29,542 nt of DNA, taken from positions 1-29,542 of the forward strand of contig UQVH01000028.1 in assembly GCA_900544535.1 (NCBI GenBank), in the 5' to 3' direction. Source of the stretch: an uncultured Bacteroidales bacterium (GTDB lineage: Bacteria > Bacteroidota > Bacteroidia > Bacteroidales > Muribaculaceae). Under the pieces are notes generated by a model. That model saw only the letters and a program-made list of their open reading frames with translations. It was not told the origin of the DNA and did no database searches. This document shows positions 8,720 through 17,002 of the stretch, in pieces (within the stretch, counting starts at the first letter, position 1; every line of letters starts with the position of its first letter). Both the position numbers and the translations under genes were made by a program.

Positions 8720-9265
8720 ATGAATCAAGGTCTCATCCCAAGCCGCTACGCAAAAGCACTTTTCGAGTTCGCCTCCGAAAAGAAGGCCGACCAACGCATA
8801 TACAGCCTGATGCAAACCCTCGAAAGCTCCTTCGCTTCCGAGCCTTCGCTCCAGCAGGCCGTAGGCAATCCCTTCATACCAGCAGCCGACAAGATGAAAC
8901 TTCTGACTGCCGCAGCCGGAGCCTCAGGCGACGATGAAGTCTATGCCCGCTTCCTGAAGCTGCTGGCTGACAATGACCGGCTGGATGCCGCCCGCGACAT
9001 AGCCCTCGCATACATGAAGATCTATCGCCGCGAACACCACATCTACCTTGTCACCGTGACCTCCGCCGTTCCGATGGCCCAGGCCGAGGAAGAACGGTTA
9101 CGCAATCTGATCCTCCGCCACCTCGACGGCGGAACGATGGAGTATCACCATCGCGTCGACCCCTCGCTCATCGGCGGTTTCACTGTCGCCGTCAACAACG
9201 AAAAACTCGACGCTTCCGTGGCCGATGAACTCAAGCAATTGCGTCTGAAACTTTTAAGCAACTAA
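8720..9265 (+). CDS. atpH: F1Fo ATP synthase subunit delta
   Basis: This 181-residue protein joins subunit b to the top of the alpha/beta hexamer. The N-terminal SRYAKALFEFA segment and the C-terminal DPSLIGGFTVAVNNEKLDASV segment are characteristic of the delta/OSCP family, and the length is typical. It lies between atpF and atpA, the standard position, and ends 29 bases before atpA. Confidence 0.95.
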   Translation: MNQGLIPSRYAKALFEFASEKKADQRIYSLMQTLESSFASEPSLQQAVGNPFIPAADKMKLLTAAAGASGDDEVYARFLKLLADNDRLDAARDIALAYMKIYRREHHIYLVTVTSAVPMAQAEEERLRNLILRHLDGGTMEYHHRVDPSLIGGFTVAVNNEKLDASVADELKQLRLKLLSN

Positions 9266-9294
9266 CCAACTTCACATCCCCCTCACATACCAAA

Positions 9295-10866
9295 ATGATA
9301 AACCCAAGCGAGATTTCTCAGGTCTTAAAACAGCAGCTGGAGAACGTCAACTCCAAAGTGTCTTTCGAAGAGACGGGAGTTGTTCTGGAAGTAGGCGACG
9401 GCGTGGCCCACGTCTACGGTCTCGACAATGTCTGCGCCAACGAGCTTGTAGAATTTGAAAACGGAGTGAAAGGTGTAGCCCTCAACCTTGAGGAAAGCAA
9501 TGTGGGTGTCATCCTCCTCAACGAAGTCAACAACGTCACCGAAAACATGTCCGTAAAGCGCACAGGCGAGATCGCCTCAATCCACGTCGGCGACGGCGTG
9601 TTCGGACGTGTCATCAACGTACTCGGTGAACCGATCGACGGCCGCGGACCCATCCAGGGCGATCTTCTCCCGATGCCCCTCGAACGCAAGGCCCCCGGCG
9701 TTATCTTCCGTCAGCCCGTGAAGCAGCCGCTTCAGACCGGTCTGAAAGCAATCGACTCAATGGTGCCCATCGGCCGCGGCCAGCGCGAACTCATCATCGG
9801 CGACCGCCAGATCGGCAAAACCGCCATCGCCATCGACACCATCATCAACCAGCGCGCCAACTTTGAGGCAGGAAAGCCTGTCTACTGTATATATGTGGCC
9901 ATCGGACAGAAAGCATCGTCCGTAGCCGCCACCGTCGAGACCCTCCGCCAGCACGGCGCTCTCGACTACACCGTCGTCGTAGCCGCCACAGCCGCCGACT
10001 CGGCCTCCATGCGCTACTACGCACCTTTCGCCGGCGTTGCAATCGGCGAATACATCCGCGACACCGGCCGCGACGCCCTCATCGTCTACGATGACCTCTC
10101 CAAGCAGGCTGTGGCCTACCGCGAGATCTCCCTTATCCTCAAGCGTCCCTCAGGCCGCGAGGCATATCCGGGCGACATCTTCTATCTCCACAGCCGTCTG
10201 CTCGAACGTGCCGCCAAGATCATCGACAACCAGGAAGTGGCAAGCCGCATGAACGACCTCCCCGCATCGCTCAAGGACATCGTCAAGGGCGGCGGATCGC
10301 TCACCGCGCTTCCTATCATCGAGACCCAGGCAGGCGACGTGTCGGCCTACATCCCGACCAACGTAATCTCCATCACCGACGGTCAGATCTTCCTCGAAAC
10401 CGCTCTTTTCAACCGAGGCATCCGTCCCGCCATCAACGTAGGTATCTCCGTATCGCGTGTGGGCGGTAACGCACAGATCAAGTCGATGAAGAAAGTGGCC
10501 GGTACGCTCAAGATTGACCAGGCACAGTTCCGCGAACTTGAATCGTTCACCAAATTCGGCGGCGACATCGATCCCGTCACAGCTCGCGTCATCGACAAAG
10601 GCCGCAAGAACGAACGCCTGCTCATCCAGCCCCAGTATGCCCCGATGAAAGTCGAGGACGAAGTGGCCGTAATCTACTGTGGAACCAAGGGCCTTCTTGA
10701 AAACGTTCCCCTCGACAAAGTAGCCGAGTTCGAGAAAAACTTCCTCCAGCTCGTCAACACCAAATATCCCGAAGTCATGGAAGCCATCCGCGCCGGCAAG
10801 CTCGACGACGATGTCACCTCCAGGCTCACCGAAGCAGCTTCGGAAATTTCGGGATCATATAAATAA
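9295..10866 (+). CDS. atpA: F1Fo ATP synthase subunit alpha
   Basis: This is the non-catalytic nucleotide-binding subunit of F1; it alternates with beta and contributes the arginine finger. The 523-residue product has the alpha-type P-loop GDRQIGKT (169-176), the LIVYDDLSKQAVAYREISL segment, and the C-terminal signature region around TALPIIETQAGDVSAYIPTN. Its length is typical. It starts 29 bases after atpH and ends 18 bases before atpG. Confidence 0.97.
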   Translation: MINPSEISQVLKQQLENVNSKVSFEETGVVLEVGDGVAHVYGLDNVCANELVEFENGVKGVALNLEESNVGVILLNEVNNVTENMSVKRTGEIASIHVGDGVFGRVINVLGEPIDGRGPIQGDLLPMPLERKAPGVIFRQPVKQPLQTGLKAIDSMVPIGRGQRELIIGDRQIGKTAIAIDTIINQRANFEAGKPVYCIYVAIGQKASSVAATVETLRQHGALDYTVVVAATAADSASMRYYAPFAGVAIGEYIRDTGRDALIVYDDLSKQAVAYREISLILKRPSGREAYPGDIFYLHSRLLERAAKIIDNQEVASRMNDLPASLKDIVKGGGSLTALPIIETQAGDVSAYIPTNVISITDGQIFLETALFNRGIRPAINVGISVSRVGGNAQIKSMKKVAGTLKIDQAQFRELESFTKFGGDIDPVTARVIDKGRKNERLLIQPQYAPMKVEDEVAVIYCGTKGLLENVPLDKVAEFEKNFLQLVNTKYPEVMEAIRAGKLDDDVTSRLTEAASEISGSYK

Positions 10867-10884
10867 GCATAGCAACCACAACTC

Positions 10885-11769
10885 ATGGCAACACTTCGCG
10901 AACTAAAAGGACGAATCGGCTCCGTGGCTTCCAGCGAGAAGATCACGGGTGCGATGAAGATGATCTCCTCGGCCAAGATGCACCGCGCCGAGTCAGATCT
11001 GCGTCGCCTTCTGCCCTTCCGCCAGCAGATAGAGAACATCATTGGCAATCTCCTGTCGGCCGACGCCGAGTTCTCCTCGCCTCTGACCGAGGAGCGCGAC
11101 GTTGCCTCGGTTGCGATTGTGGTCCTCGGCAGTGACGACGGTCTCTGCGGCGCCTACAACATCAACATTTACAAGGAGCTTATCCGCTCCATCGGCCAGT
11201 TGCGCGAGATCAAGGGCGACTCCGTCCGCATCACCGTCATCCCCGTCGGACGCAAGATGGTCAAGGCCACCCGCCGCATCTCCCTCCCAGGAGTCACCGT
11301 CAGCCCCGCCGAAGGTGTCGACTCCAAATCCTCCGGCGAGACCGTCAAGCAGTTCACCCGCTCGCTCGAAGAGCGCTTCATCTCAGGCGAATTCGACAGC
11401 GTGCGTCTCCTCTACATGAACTTCCAGTCCGTCAGCCGCCAGCGTCCGCGCTGCGACGCTCTCCTCCCGGTCTGCCCCGACACCTTCTCCGCCGAAGGCG
11501 TCAAAGCCCTCTGCCGTCCCTACATTTTCGAGCCTGATGCCCCGACGATCTTTGTCTCCGTCCTGCCGATGTTCCTCCTCGCCGTCATGCAGGAGATCTT
11601 CACCGAAAACCGCGCTTCCGAGCAGGCCGCCCGCATCATGGCCATGCAGAGTGCCAACGACAACGCCAAGAAGCTTCTCGAACAGCTCCGCCTCGAATAC
11701 AACAAACTCCGCCAGCAGAGCATCACGACGGAACTTCTCGACATCGTCGGCGGTCAGGTCAGAGACTGA
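10885..11769 (+). CDS. atpG: F1Fo ATP synthase subunit gamma
   Basis: This is the central rotor stalk that turns inside the alpha/beta hexamer. The 294-residue product shows the conserved N-terminal helix (ATLRELKGRIGSVASSEKITGAMKM) and the matching C-terminal helix (AMQSANDNAKKLLEQLRLEYNKLRQQ) that form its coiled coil, plus the SDDGLCGAYN motif. It is the last gene of the atp set. nuoI begins 70 bases later with no terminator hairpin or TAnnTTTG motif in between. Confidence 0.95.
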   Translation: MATLRELKGRIGSVASSEKITGAMKMISSAKMHRAESDLRRLLPFRQQIENIIGNLLSADAEFSSPLTEERDVASVAIVVLGSDDGLCGAYNINIYKELIRSIGQLREIKGDSVRITVIPVGRKMVKATRRISLPGVTVSPAEGVDSKSSGETVKQFTRSLEERFISGEFDSVRLLYMNFQSVSRQRPRCDALLPVCPDTFSAEGVKALCRPYIFEPDAPTIFVSVLPMFLLAVMQEIFTENRASEQAARIMAMQSANDNAKKLLEQLRLEYNKLRQQSITTELLDIVGGQVRD

Positions 11770-11839
11770 TGCCCGCGCCACACTAAGAATAATCCGATAA
11801 CCATCCACCAGCACATAAAACCGATAGAGAACAATTGAC

Positions 11840-12595
11840 ATGGGAAGTGTAAAAGAGTATTTCTCAAATCTTGGAGCCGGAATAGCAAGCCTTGTAAAGG
11901 GAATGCAGGTCACCGGCAAGGAGTTCGTCACCCCCAAAATCACTGAAGAATATCCCGACAACCGCGATAATCTCCCTGTCGCAGACCGCTTCAGGGCAAT
12001 ACTTACACTTAAGTACGACGACCAGGGCAACCACAAATGTATCGCCTGCGGCACCTGCGAGCGTGTCTGCCCCAACAACACTATCTCTCTCGACATCAAG
12101 ACCGTCGAAACCTGGGACGGAAAGAAGAAAAAGAAACTCGACAAGTATCACTACGATCTCGGAAGCTGCACCTTCTGCCAGCTCTGCGTGACCAACTGTC
12201 CGACCGACGCCCTCGAATTCAGCAACGACTTCGAGCAGGCTGTCTTCACGCGCGGCAAGCTCGTCAAGCTTCTCAACTATCTCCCCGAAAAGCCCGAACC
12301 TCAGCCGACTCCTGAACAGATCGAGAAAATGAAGGCCGAGAAAGAAGCCAAGATCGCAGCCGCCAAAGCCGCTGCCGAGGCCAAAAAGGCCGCAGCAGCA
12401 GGCGCCGCTCCCGCAGCAGCAGGCGCCGCTTCCGCGCCTGCTCCGGCACCCGCTGCTGACGACGCTGCAGCCAAAGCCCTCGCCGCCGCCAAAGGCGATC
12501 CTGAAAAGGAGGCCAAAATCCGCGCCGCACTTGAAAAAGCCGCCGCGCTGAAAGCCAAACGTGAAGCCGAGAAAAAAGCCGGCGCCGCCGAATGA
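11840..12595 (+). CDS. nuoI: NADH-quinone oxidoreductase subunit I with extended Ala/Lys-rich tail
   Basis: This ferredoxin-like subunit passes electrons through clusters N6a and N6b to NuoB. Both [4Fe-4S] motifs are intact: Cys67, 70, 73, 77 and Cys110, 113, 116, 120. NuoI is usually about 160-180 residues; this one has 251. The extra part, from about residue 150 (PEKPEPQP) to the end, is low-complexity Ala/Lys/Glu/Pro sequence with predicted helical stretches, and includes a 21-base tandem duplication (12391-12432). It resembles in composition the Ala/Lys repeats at the end of some RnfC proteins. It restarts the nuo set after the atp genes. Confidence 0.94.
   Translation: MGSVKEYFSNLGAGIASLVKGMQVTGKEFVTPKITEEYPDNRDNLPVADRFRAILTLKYDDQGNHKCIACGTCERVCPNNTISLDIKTVETWDGKKKKKLDKYHYDLGSCTFCQLCVTNCPTDALEFSNDFEQAVFTRGKLVKLLNYLPEKPEPQPTPEQIEKMKAEKEAKIAAAKAAAEAKKAAAAGAAPAAAGAASAPAPAPAADDAAAKALAAAKGDPEKEAKIRAALEKAAALKAKREAEKKAGAAE
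12391..12432 (+). repeat. 21-base tandem duplication inside nuoI tail
   Basis: Two adjacent 21-base units (12391-12411 and 12412-12432) agree at 20 of 21 positions. They encode AAAGAAP and AAAGAAS. This is an in-frame expansion within the low-complexity tail and suggests that the tail can change length by slippage or recombination. Confidence 0.8.
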
Positions 12596-12648
12596 TCATC
12601 CTCCTCTTCACGCATCCCAAACCAGATAATTAATTACTATCACAGTAT

Positions 12649-13164
12649 ATGGAATCAGTAGGAAGTACAATCTTTTATTGGATAATCGCCCTGGCGATTG
12701 TCATCTTCTCGGTACTGACTGTCACCACACGCAAAATCCTGCGCGCGGCCACATATCTGCTCTTCGTCCTCTTCGCAACCGCAGCCCTCTACTTCAAACT
12801 CGACTATGAGTTCCTCGGCGCGGTTCAGATTGCGGTCTATGCCGGCGGTATTGTGGTCCTCTTCGTGTTCGCGATCCTGCTCACGACCCATCCCGGTGAC
12901 AACAGCCAGCAGTTAACCTCACGCAAAAAAATTCTCGGCATTCTCGGCGCCCTCGCCGCCGCCGGAGCCTGCGGCTGGGCTCTCTGCTCCCGGTCAGCCG
13001 ACCTCTTCACCTCGCTCCCGCAGATGGCCAACCCTACCATGCACCGCATCGGCGAGGCTATGCTCGGAACCGGCTACGAACAATATCTCCTACCATTCGA
13101 GGCTGTCAGCGTCCTGCTGCTCGCCTGCATAATCGGCGGTGTAGTCATCGCCCGCAAACGCTAA
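12649..13164 (+). CDS. nuoJ: NADH-quinone oxidoreductase subunit J
   Basis: This is a membrane subunit of complex I (ND6 homologue). The 171-residue product has about five hydrophobic segments. The segment DYEFLGAVQIAVYAGGIVVL around residues 47-66 is the conserved third-helix region with its pi-bulge. It follows nuoI by 53 bases and precedes nuoK by 10 bases. Confidence 0.94.
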   Translation: MESVGSTIFYWIIALAIVIFSVLTVTTRKILRAATYLLFVLFATAALYFKLDYEFLGAVQIAVYAGGIVVLFVFAILLTTHPGDNSQQLTSRKKILGILGALAAAGACGWALCSRSADLFTSLPQMANPTMHRIGEAMLGTGYEQYLLPFEAVSVLLLACIIGGVVIARKR

Positions 13165-13174
13165 TTCAAACATT

Positions 13175-13486
13175 ATGGATATTACATTGATCTGGTATCT
13201 CGTTCCCGCAATCGTGATGTTTTGCTGCGGCGTCTACGGCTTCCTGACCCGCCGCAACATGATAGCCATGCTTATCTCCCTTGAGCTGATGCTCAATGCG
13301 GTCGACATCAACTTTGTGGTCTTCAACCGCTATCTCTTCCCCTCGTCGATGGAAGGCTGGATGTTCACACTCTTCGGCATCGCCATCGCAGCCGCCGAGA
13401 CCGCACTCGCAATCGCCATCATCATAAACCTCTTCCGGGTCAGCAAAAACATCGACGTCCGCGACGCAACCAAAATGAAAAATTAA
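13175..13486 (+). CDS. nuoK: NADH-quinone oxidoreductase subunit K
   Basis: This small membrane subunit (ND4L homologue, 103 residues, three helices) contains the two conserved membrane glutamates of the E-channel, in ISLELMLNAV and in AAAETALAIAI. Length and spacing (10 bases from nuoJ, 9 bases to nuoL) are typical of a tightly packed operon. Confidence 0.95.
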   Translation: MDITLIWYLVPAIVMFCCGVYGFLTRRNMIAMLISLELMLNAVDINFVVFNRYLFPSSMEGWMFTLFGIAIAAAETALAIAIIINLFRVSKNIDVRDATKMKN

Positions 13487-13495
13487 TCACGCCCT

Positions 13496-15442
13496 ATGGA
13501 TATTACAATACCTATTCTTATATTGGCAATCCCGCTGTTCATGTTCATATTCTTAGGACTGGCGGGAGTCAAGATGAGTCATAAACTCGCCGGCACCCTC
13601 GGTACGCTCGGCATGGGAACCGTGTTGCTCTTGTCCTATTACACGGCGTTCACCTATTACTTCTCCGGAAACCCCGAATTCATCGACGGCACCACACGCC
13701 TTCAGGCGGTGATCTTCAACCACACCTGGCTCCAGTTCACCCCGGCGCTCGCCATCCGCATCGGTTTCCTTCTCGACCCGATCTCGGCCATGATGCTCAT
13801 CGTCATCCCGACGATCTCTTTCATGGTCCACGTCTACTCGCTCGGCTACATGCACGGTGAGAAAGGTTTCCAGCGCTACTACGCTTTCCTTTCGCTCTTC
13901 AGTTTCTCGATGCTCGGCCTCGTGGTCGCAACCAACATCTTCCAGATGTATATCTTCTGGGAACTTGTGGGCGCCTCCTCGTTCCTGCTGATCGGTTTCT
14001 TCTACACTCTGCCCTCGGCAGTGTCAGCATGTAAGAAAGCCTTCATCGTCACCCGTTTCGCCGACCTCGGATTCCTCATCGGTATCCTGATTCTCTCGTA
14101 TTTCACACATCATCTCGACTTCCTCCCGATGACCCAGAATCCCCAGGCTGTCCTCGCAAGCTTCGAAGGCGTCACCTTCCTCGGAGCCTCCGGTCTTACC
14201 TGGGCCCTCGTTCTGATCTTCACAGGCGGTATGGGTAAATCGGCCATGCTCCCCCTCCACATCTGGCTCCCCGACGCAATGGAAGGTCCGACACCTGTCT
14301 CGGCCCTCATCCACGCCGCCACCATGGTTGTGGCCGGTGTCTACCTCGTCGCCCGTCTCTTCCCGCTCTATATGCTTGAAGACGCCGCCCTGATGTTCAT
14401 CACCGTCGTCGGTGCCGCCACCGCTTTCTACGCCGCCATGGTCGCCTGCGCGCAGATCGACATCAAGCGTATCCTCGCTTTCTCGACCATCTCGCAGATC
14501 GCCTTCATGATGGTGTCTCTCGGCGTCGCCTCGAAAAACAACATGGCAATCCACGAAGGTCTCGGCTACATGGCCTCCATGTTCCACCTCTTCACCCACG
14601 CAATGTTCAAGGCCCTCCTCTTCCTCGGTGCCGGCGCACTCATCCACGCCGTCCACTCCAACAACTACACCGCGATGGGAGGCCTCCGCAAATACATGCC
14701 TATAACCCACATTACCTTCCTGATCGGCTGTCTCGCCATCGCCGGCATCTGGCCCTTCGCCGGATTCTTCTCCAAAGACGAAATCCTCTCGGCCTGCTTC
14801 GCCAACGGTACTTTCTGGGGTGTGTGGATGATGATGGTCGCCGCAATGACCGCTTTCTACATGTTCCGCATGTACTTCCTCATCTTCTGGTGGGACAATC
14901 CCGACTATGAGAAGGAACACCACGGCCATCTGCCCGCCGACCCCGGTTTCGCGATGTCATTCCCGCTGATCTTCCTCGCCCTCGTCTCGATCGTCGCCGG
15001 TTTCATTCCCTTCGGAGAGTTTGTCACCTTCGACGGTCATGAATACCACATCCACATCGACTGGTCAGTCGCCGGCATGAGCATGGGCATCGCCATCCTC
15101 TCGATCTGCTTCGCCGCATGGCTCTATCTCAAGAAGAACGACAAGCCCACCCGCATGGCCGACTCTTGCCGCTGGCTCTGGACCGCCGCCAACCGCCGCT
15201 TCTACTGGGACGAGATCTATCTCTTCGTCACCCGCCGCATAATCTTCGACGGAATCTGCAAGCCGATCGCCTGGTTTGACCGCCATGTCATCGACGGAAC
15301 AATGAACGGACTCGCTTTCGTCACCAACAAGGCATCCTACGCCATCCGCGGCTTCCAGAGCGGCAAAGTGCAGATGTATATCTGGTGGTATCTTATCGGT
15401 GCCGTGCTTCTCGGCATCATAACCGCTGTCTGCGTCCTCTGA
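13496..15442 (+). CDS. nuoL: NADH-quinone oxidoreductase subunit L
   Basis: This is the distal antiporter-like proton-pumping subunit of complex I, 648 residues with many membrane helices and a C-terminal extension fitting the long lateral helix. The conserved helix-5 glutamate (Glu156, in IFWELVGASSFLLIGFFY) and the helix-7 lysine (Lys248, in GGMGKSAMLPLHIWLPDAM) are present, as is the EGPTPVSALIHAATMVVAG segment. It starts with the same four residues as NuoK (MDIT), which I regard as coincidence. Confidence 0.96.
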   Translation: MDITIPILILAIPLFMFIFLGLAGVKMSHKLAGTLGTLGMGTVLLLSYYTAFTYYFSGNPEFIDGTTRLQAVIFNHTWLQFTPALAIRIGFLLDPISAMMLIVIPTISFMVHVYSLGYMHGEKGFQRYYAFLSLFSFSMLGLVVATNIFQMYIFWELVGASSFLLIGFFYTLPSAVSACKKAFIVTRFADLGFLIGILILSYFTHHLDFLPMTQNPQAVLASFEGVTFLGASGLTWALVLIFTGGMGKSAMLPLHIWLPDAMEGPTPVSALIHAATMVVAGVYLVARLFPLYMLEDAALMFITVVGAATAFYAAMVACAQIDIKRILAFSTISQIAFMMVSLGVASKNNMAIHEGLGYMASMFHLFTHAMFKALLFLGAGALIHAVHSNNYTAMGGLRKYMPITHITFLIGCLAIAGIWPFAGFFSKDEILSACFANGTFWGVWMMMVAAMTAFYMFRMYFLIFWWDNPDYEKEHHGHLPADPGFAMSFPLIFLALVSIVAGFIPFGEFVTFDGHEYHIHIDWSVAGMSMGIAILSICFAAWLYLKKNDKPTRMADSCRWLWTAANRRFYWDEIYLFVTRRIIFDGICKPIAWFDRHVIDGTMNGLAFVTNKASYAIRGFQSGKVQMYIWWYLIGAVLLGIITAVCVL

Positions 15443-15479
15443 ATCTGTTAACCTGTTAAGAAAAATATAGTAACGCGAT

Positions 15480-16985
15480 ATGTTTTCCAATATATTGATC
15501 TACTTTGTGGTGATCCCCGTGGTCATGCTGCTGGGACTCTTCCTCTGCCGTAACATCAAGCAGATTCGTGCAGTGGCCGTCACCGGCTCGGTGGCCCTGA
15601 CAGCCCTCTCCGTCTGGCTTCTCGTCGACTATCTCGCTCTGCGCGCCGCCGGAGCCACCGACCCGATGCTTTGGGTCGACTCCTGGGAATGGTTCGCCCC
15701 CCTCAACATCCACCTTGCGGTAGGTGTCGACGGCATCTCCATCGCGATGCTCATCCTCACCGGCGTCATCCTGATCACCGGCAGCTTCGCTTCCTGGGAA
15801 ATTCCGCAGCCCAAGGAATTCTTCCTCTGGCTCATCCTCCTTTCCACAGGTGTCTACGGTTTCTTCATCTCGATCGACCTCTTCACGATGTTCATGTTCT
15901 ATGAGGTCGCCCTCATCCCGATGTATCTTCTCATCGGCGTCTGGGGCAGCGGCAACAAGAACTACTCCGCTATGAAGCTCACCCTGATGCTCATGGGCGG
16001 CTCGGCCTTCCTGATGCTCGGCCTCATCGGCATCTACTACCACTCGGCTCCCGAAGGACAGCCCCTCACATGGAACATCCTTGAGATCGCCAAGAACGAC
16101 GCCATCAGCCACGGCTGGCAGACATTCCTCTTCCCGATGACCTTCGTCGGCTTCGGAGTGCTCGGCGCCATGTTCCCATTCCACACCTGGTCGCCCGACG
16201 GTCACGCATCGGCCCCCACGGCAGTCTCGATGCTCCACGCCGGCGTGCTTATGAAGCTCGGAGGCTACGGCTGCTTCCGTGTCGCCATCTACCTCATGCC
16301 CCAGGCCGCCAACGAGCTTGCATGGATCTTCCTCATCCTGACAGGTATCTCGGTTGTCTACGGTGCATTCAGCGCCTGTGTGCAGAACGACCTCAAATAC
16401 ATCAACGCCTACTCTTCAGTGTCGCACTGCGGTCTGGTGCTCTTCGCCATCCTCATGCTCAACACCACAGCGATGACCGGCGCCATCATGCAGATGCTCT
16501 CTCACGGTCTGATGACAGCCCTCTTCTTCGCCCTCATCGGTATGATCTACGGCAGAACCCACACCCGCGACATCCGCGAGATGGGCGGCATGATGCAGAT
16601 TCTCCCGTATCTCTCCGTCTGCTACGTCATCGCCGGCATGGCCTCTCTCGGTCTTCCGGGTCTCTCAGGCTTCGTGGCCGAAATGACCATCTTCGTCGGA
16701 TCGTTCGAACACTCCGATCTCTTCCACCGCATCTTCGTCATCGTGGCATGCAGCTCGATCGTGACAACCGCCGTCTACATCCTCCGCGTTGTCGGCAAGC
16801 TCCTCTACGGTCCCGTCTACGACGAACACCACCTGACTCTGACCGACGCCAAATGGTGGGAACGCATCGCCACCGCCTCGCTCATCGTCTGCGTAGCCAT
16901 CATCGGTTTCTTCCCCAATTTCTTTGTCGACCTCATCAAGTTCACTTTCAGCCCTGAAATCTTCACCGTTATCGGTCTGAACTAA
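15480..16985 (+). CDS. nuoM: NADH-quinone oxidoreductase subunit M
   Basis: This is the second antiporter-like pumping subunit (ND4 homologue), 501 residues. Diagnostic segments are the helix-5 glutamate in MFYEVALIPMYLLIGVWG, HTWSPDGHASAPTAVSMLHAG, and LMKLGGYGCFR. It begins 37 bases after nuoL and ends 17 bases before nuoN. Confidence 0.96.
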   Translation: MFSNILIYFVVIPVVMLLGLFLCRNIKQIRAVAVTGSVALTALSVWLLVDYLALRAAGATDPMLWVDSWEWFAPLNIHLAVGVDGISIAMLILTGVILITGSFASWEIPQPKEFFLWLILLSTGVYGFFISIDLFTMFMFYEVALIPMYLLIGVWGSGNKNYSAMKLTLMLMGGSAFLMLGLIGIYYHSAPEGQPLTWNILEIAKNDAISHGWQTFLFPMTFVGFGVLGAMFPFHTWSPDGHASAPTAVSMLHAGVLMKLGGYGCFRVAIYLMPQAANELAWIFLILTGISVVYGAFSACVQNDLKYINAYSSVSHCGLVLFAILMLNTTAMTGAIMQMLSHGLMTALFFALIGMIYGRTHTRDIREMGGMMQILPYLSVCYVIAGMASLGLPGLSGFVAEMTIFVGSFEHSDLFHRIFVIVACSSIVTTAVYILRVVGKLLYGPVYDEHHLTLTDAKWWERIATASLIVCVAIIGFFPNFFVDLIKFTFSPEIFTVIGLN

Positions 16986-17002
16986 TATAAGGATTAATAG
17001 CA

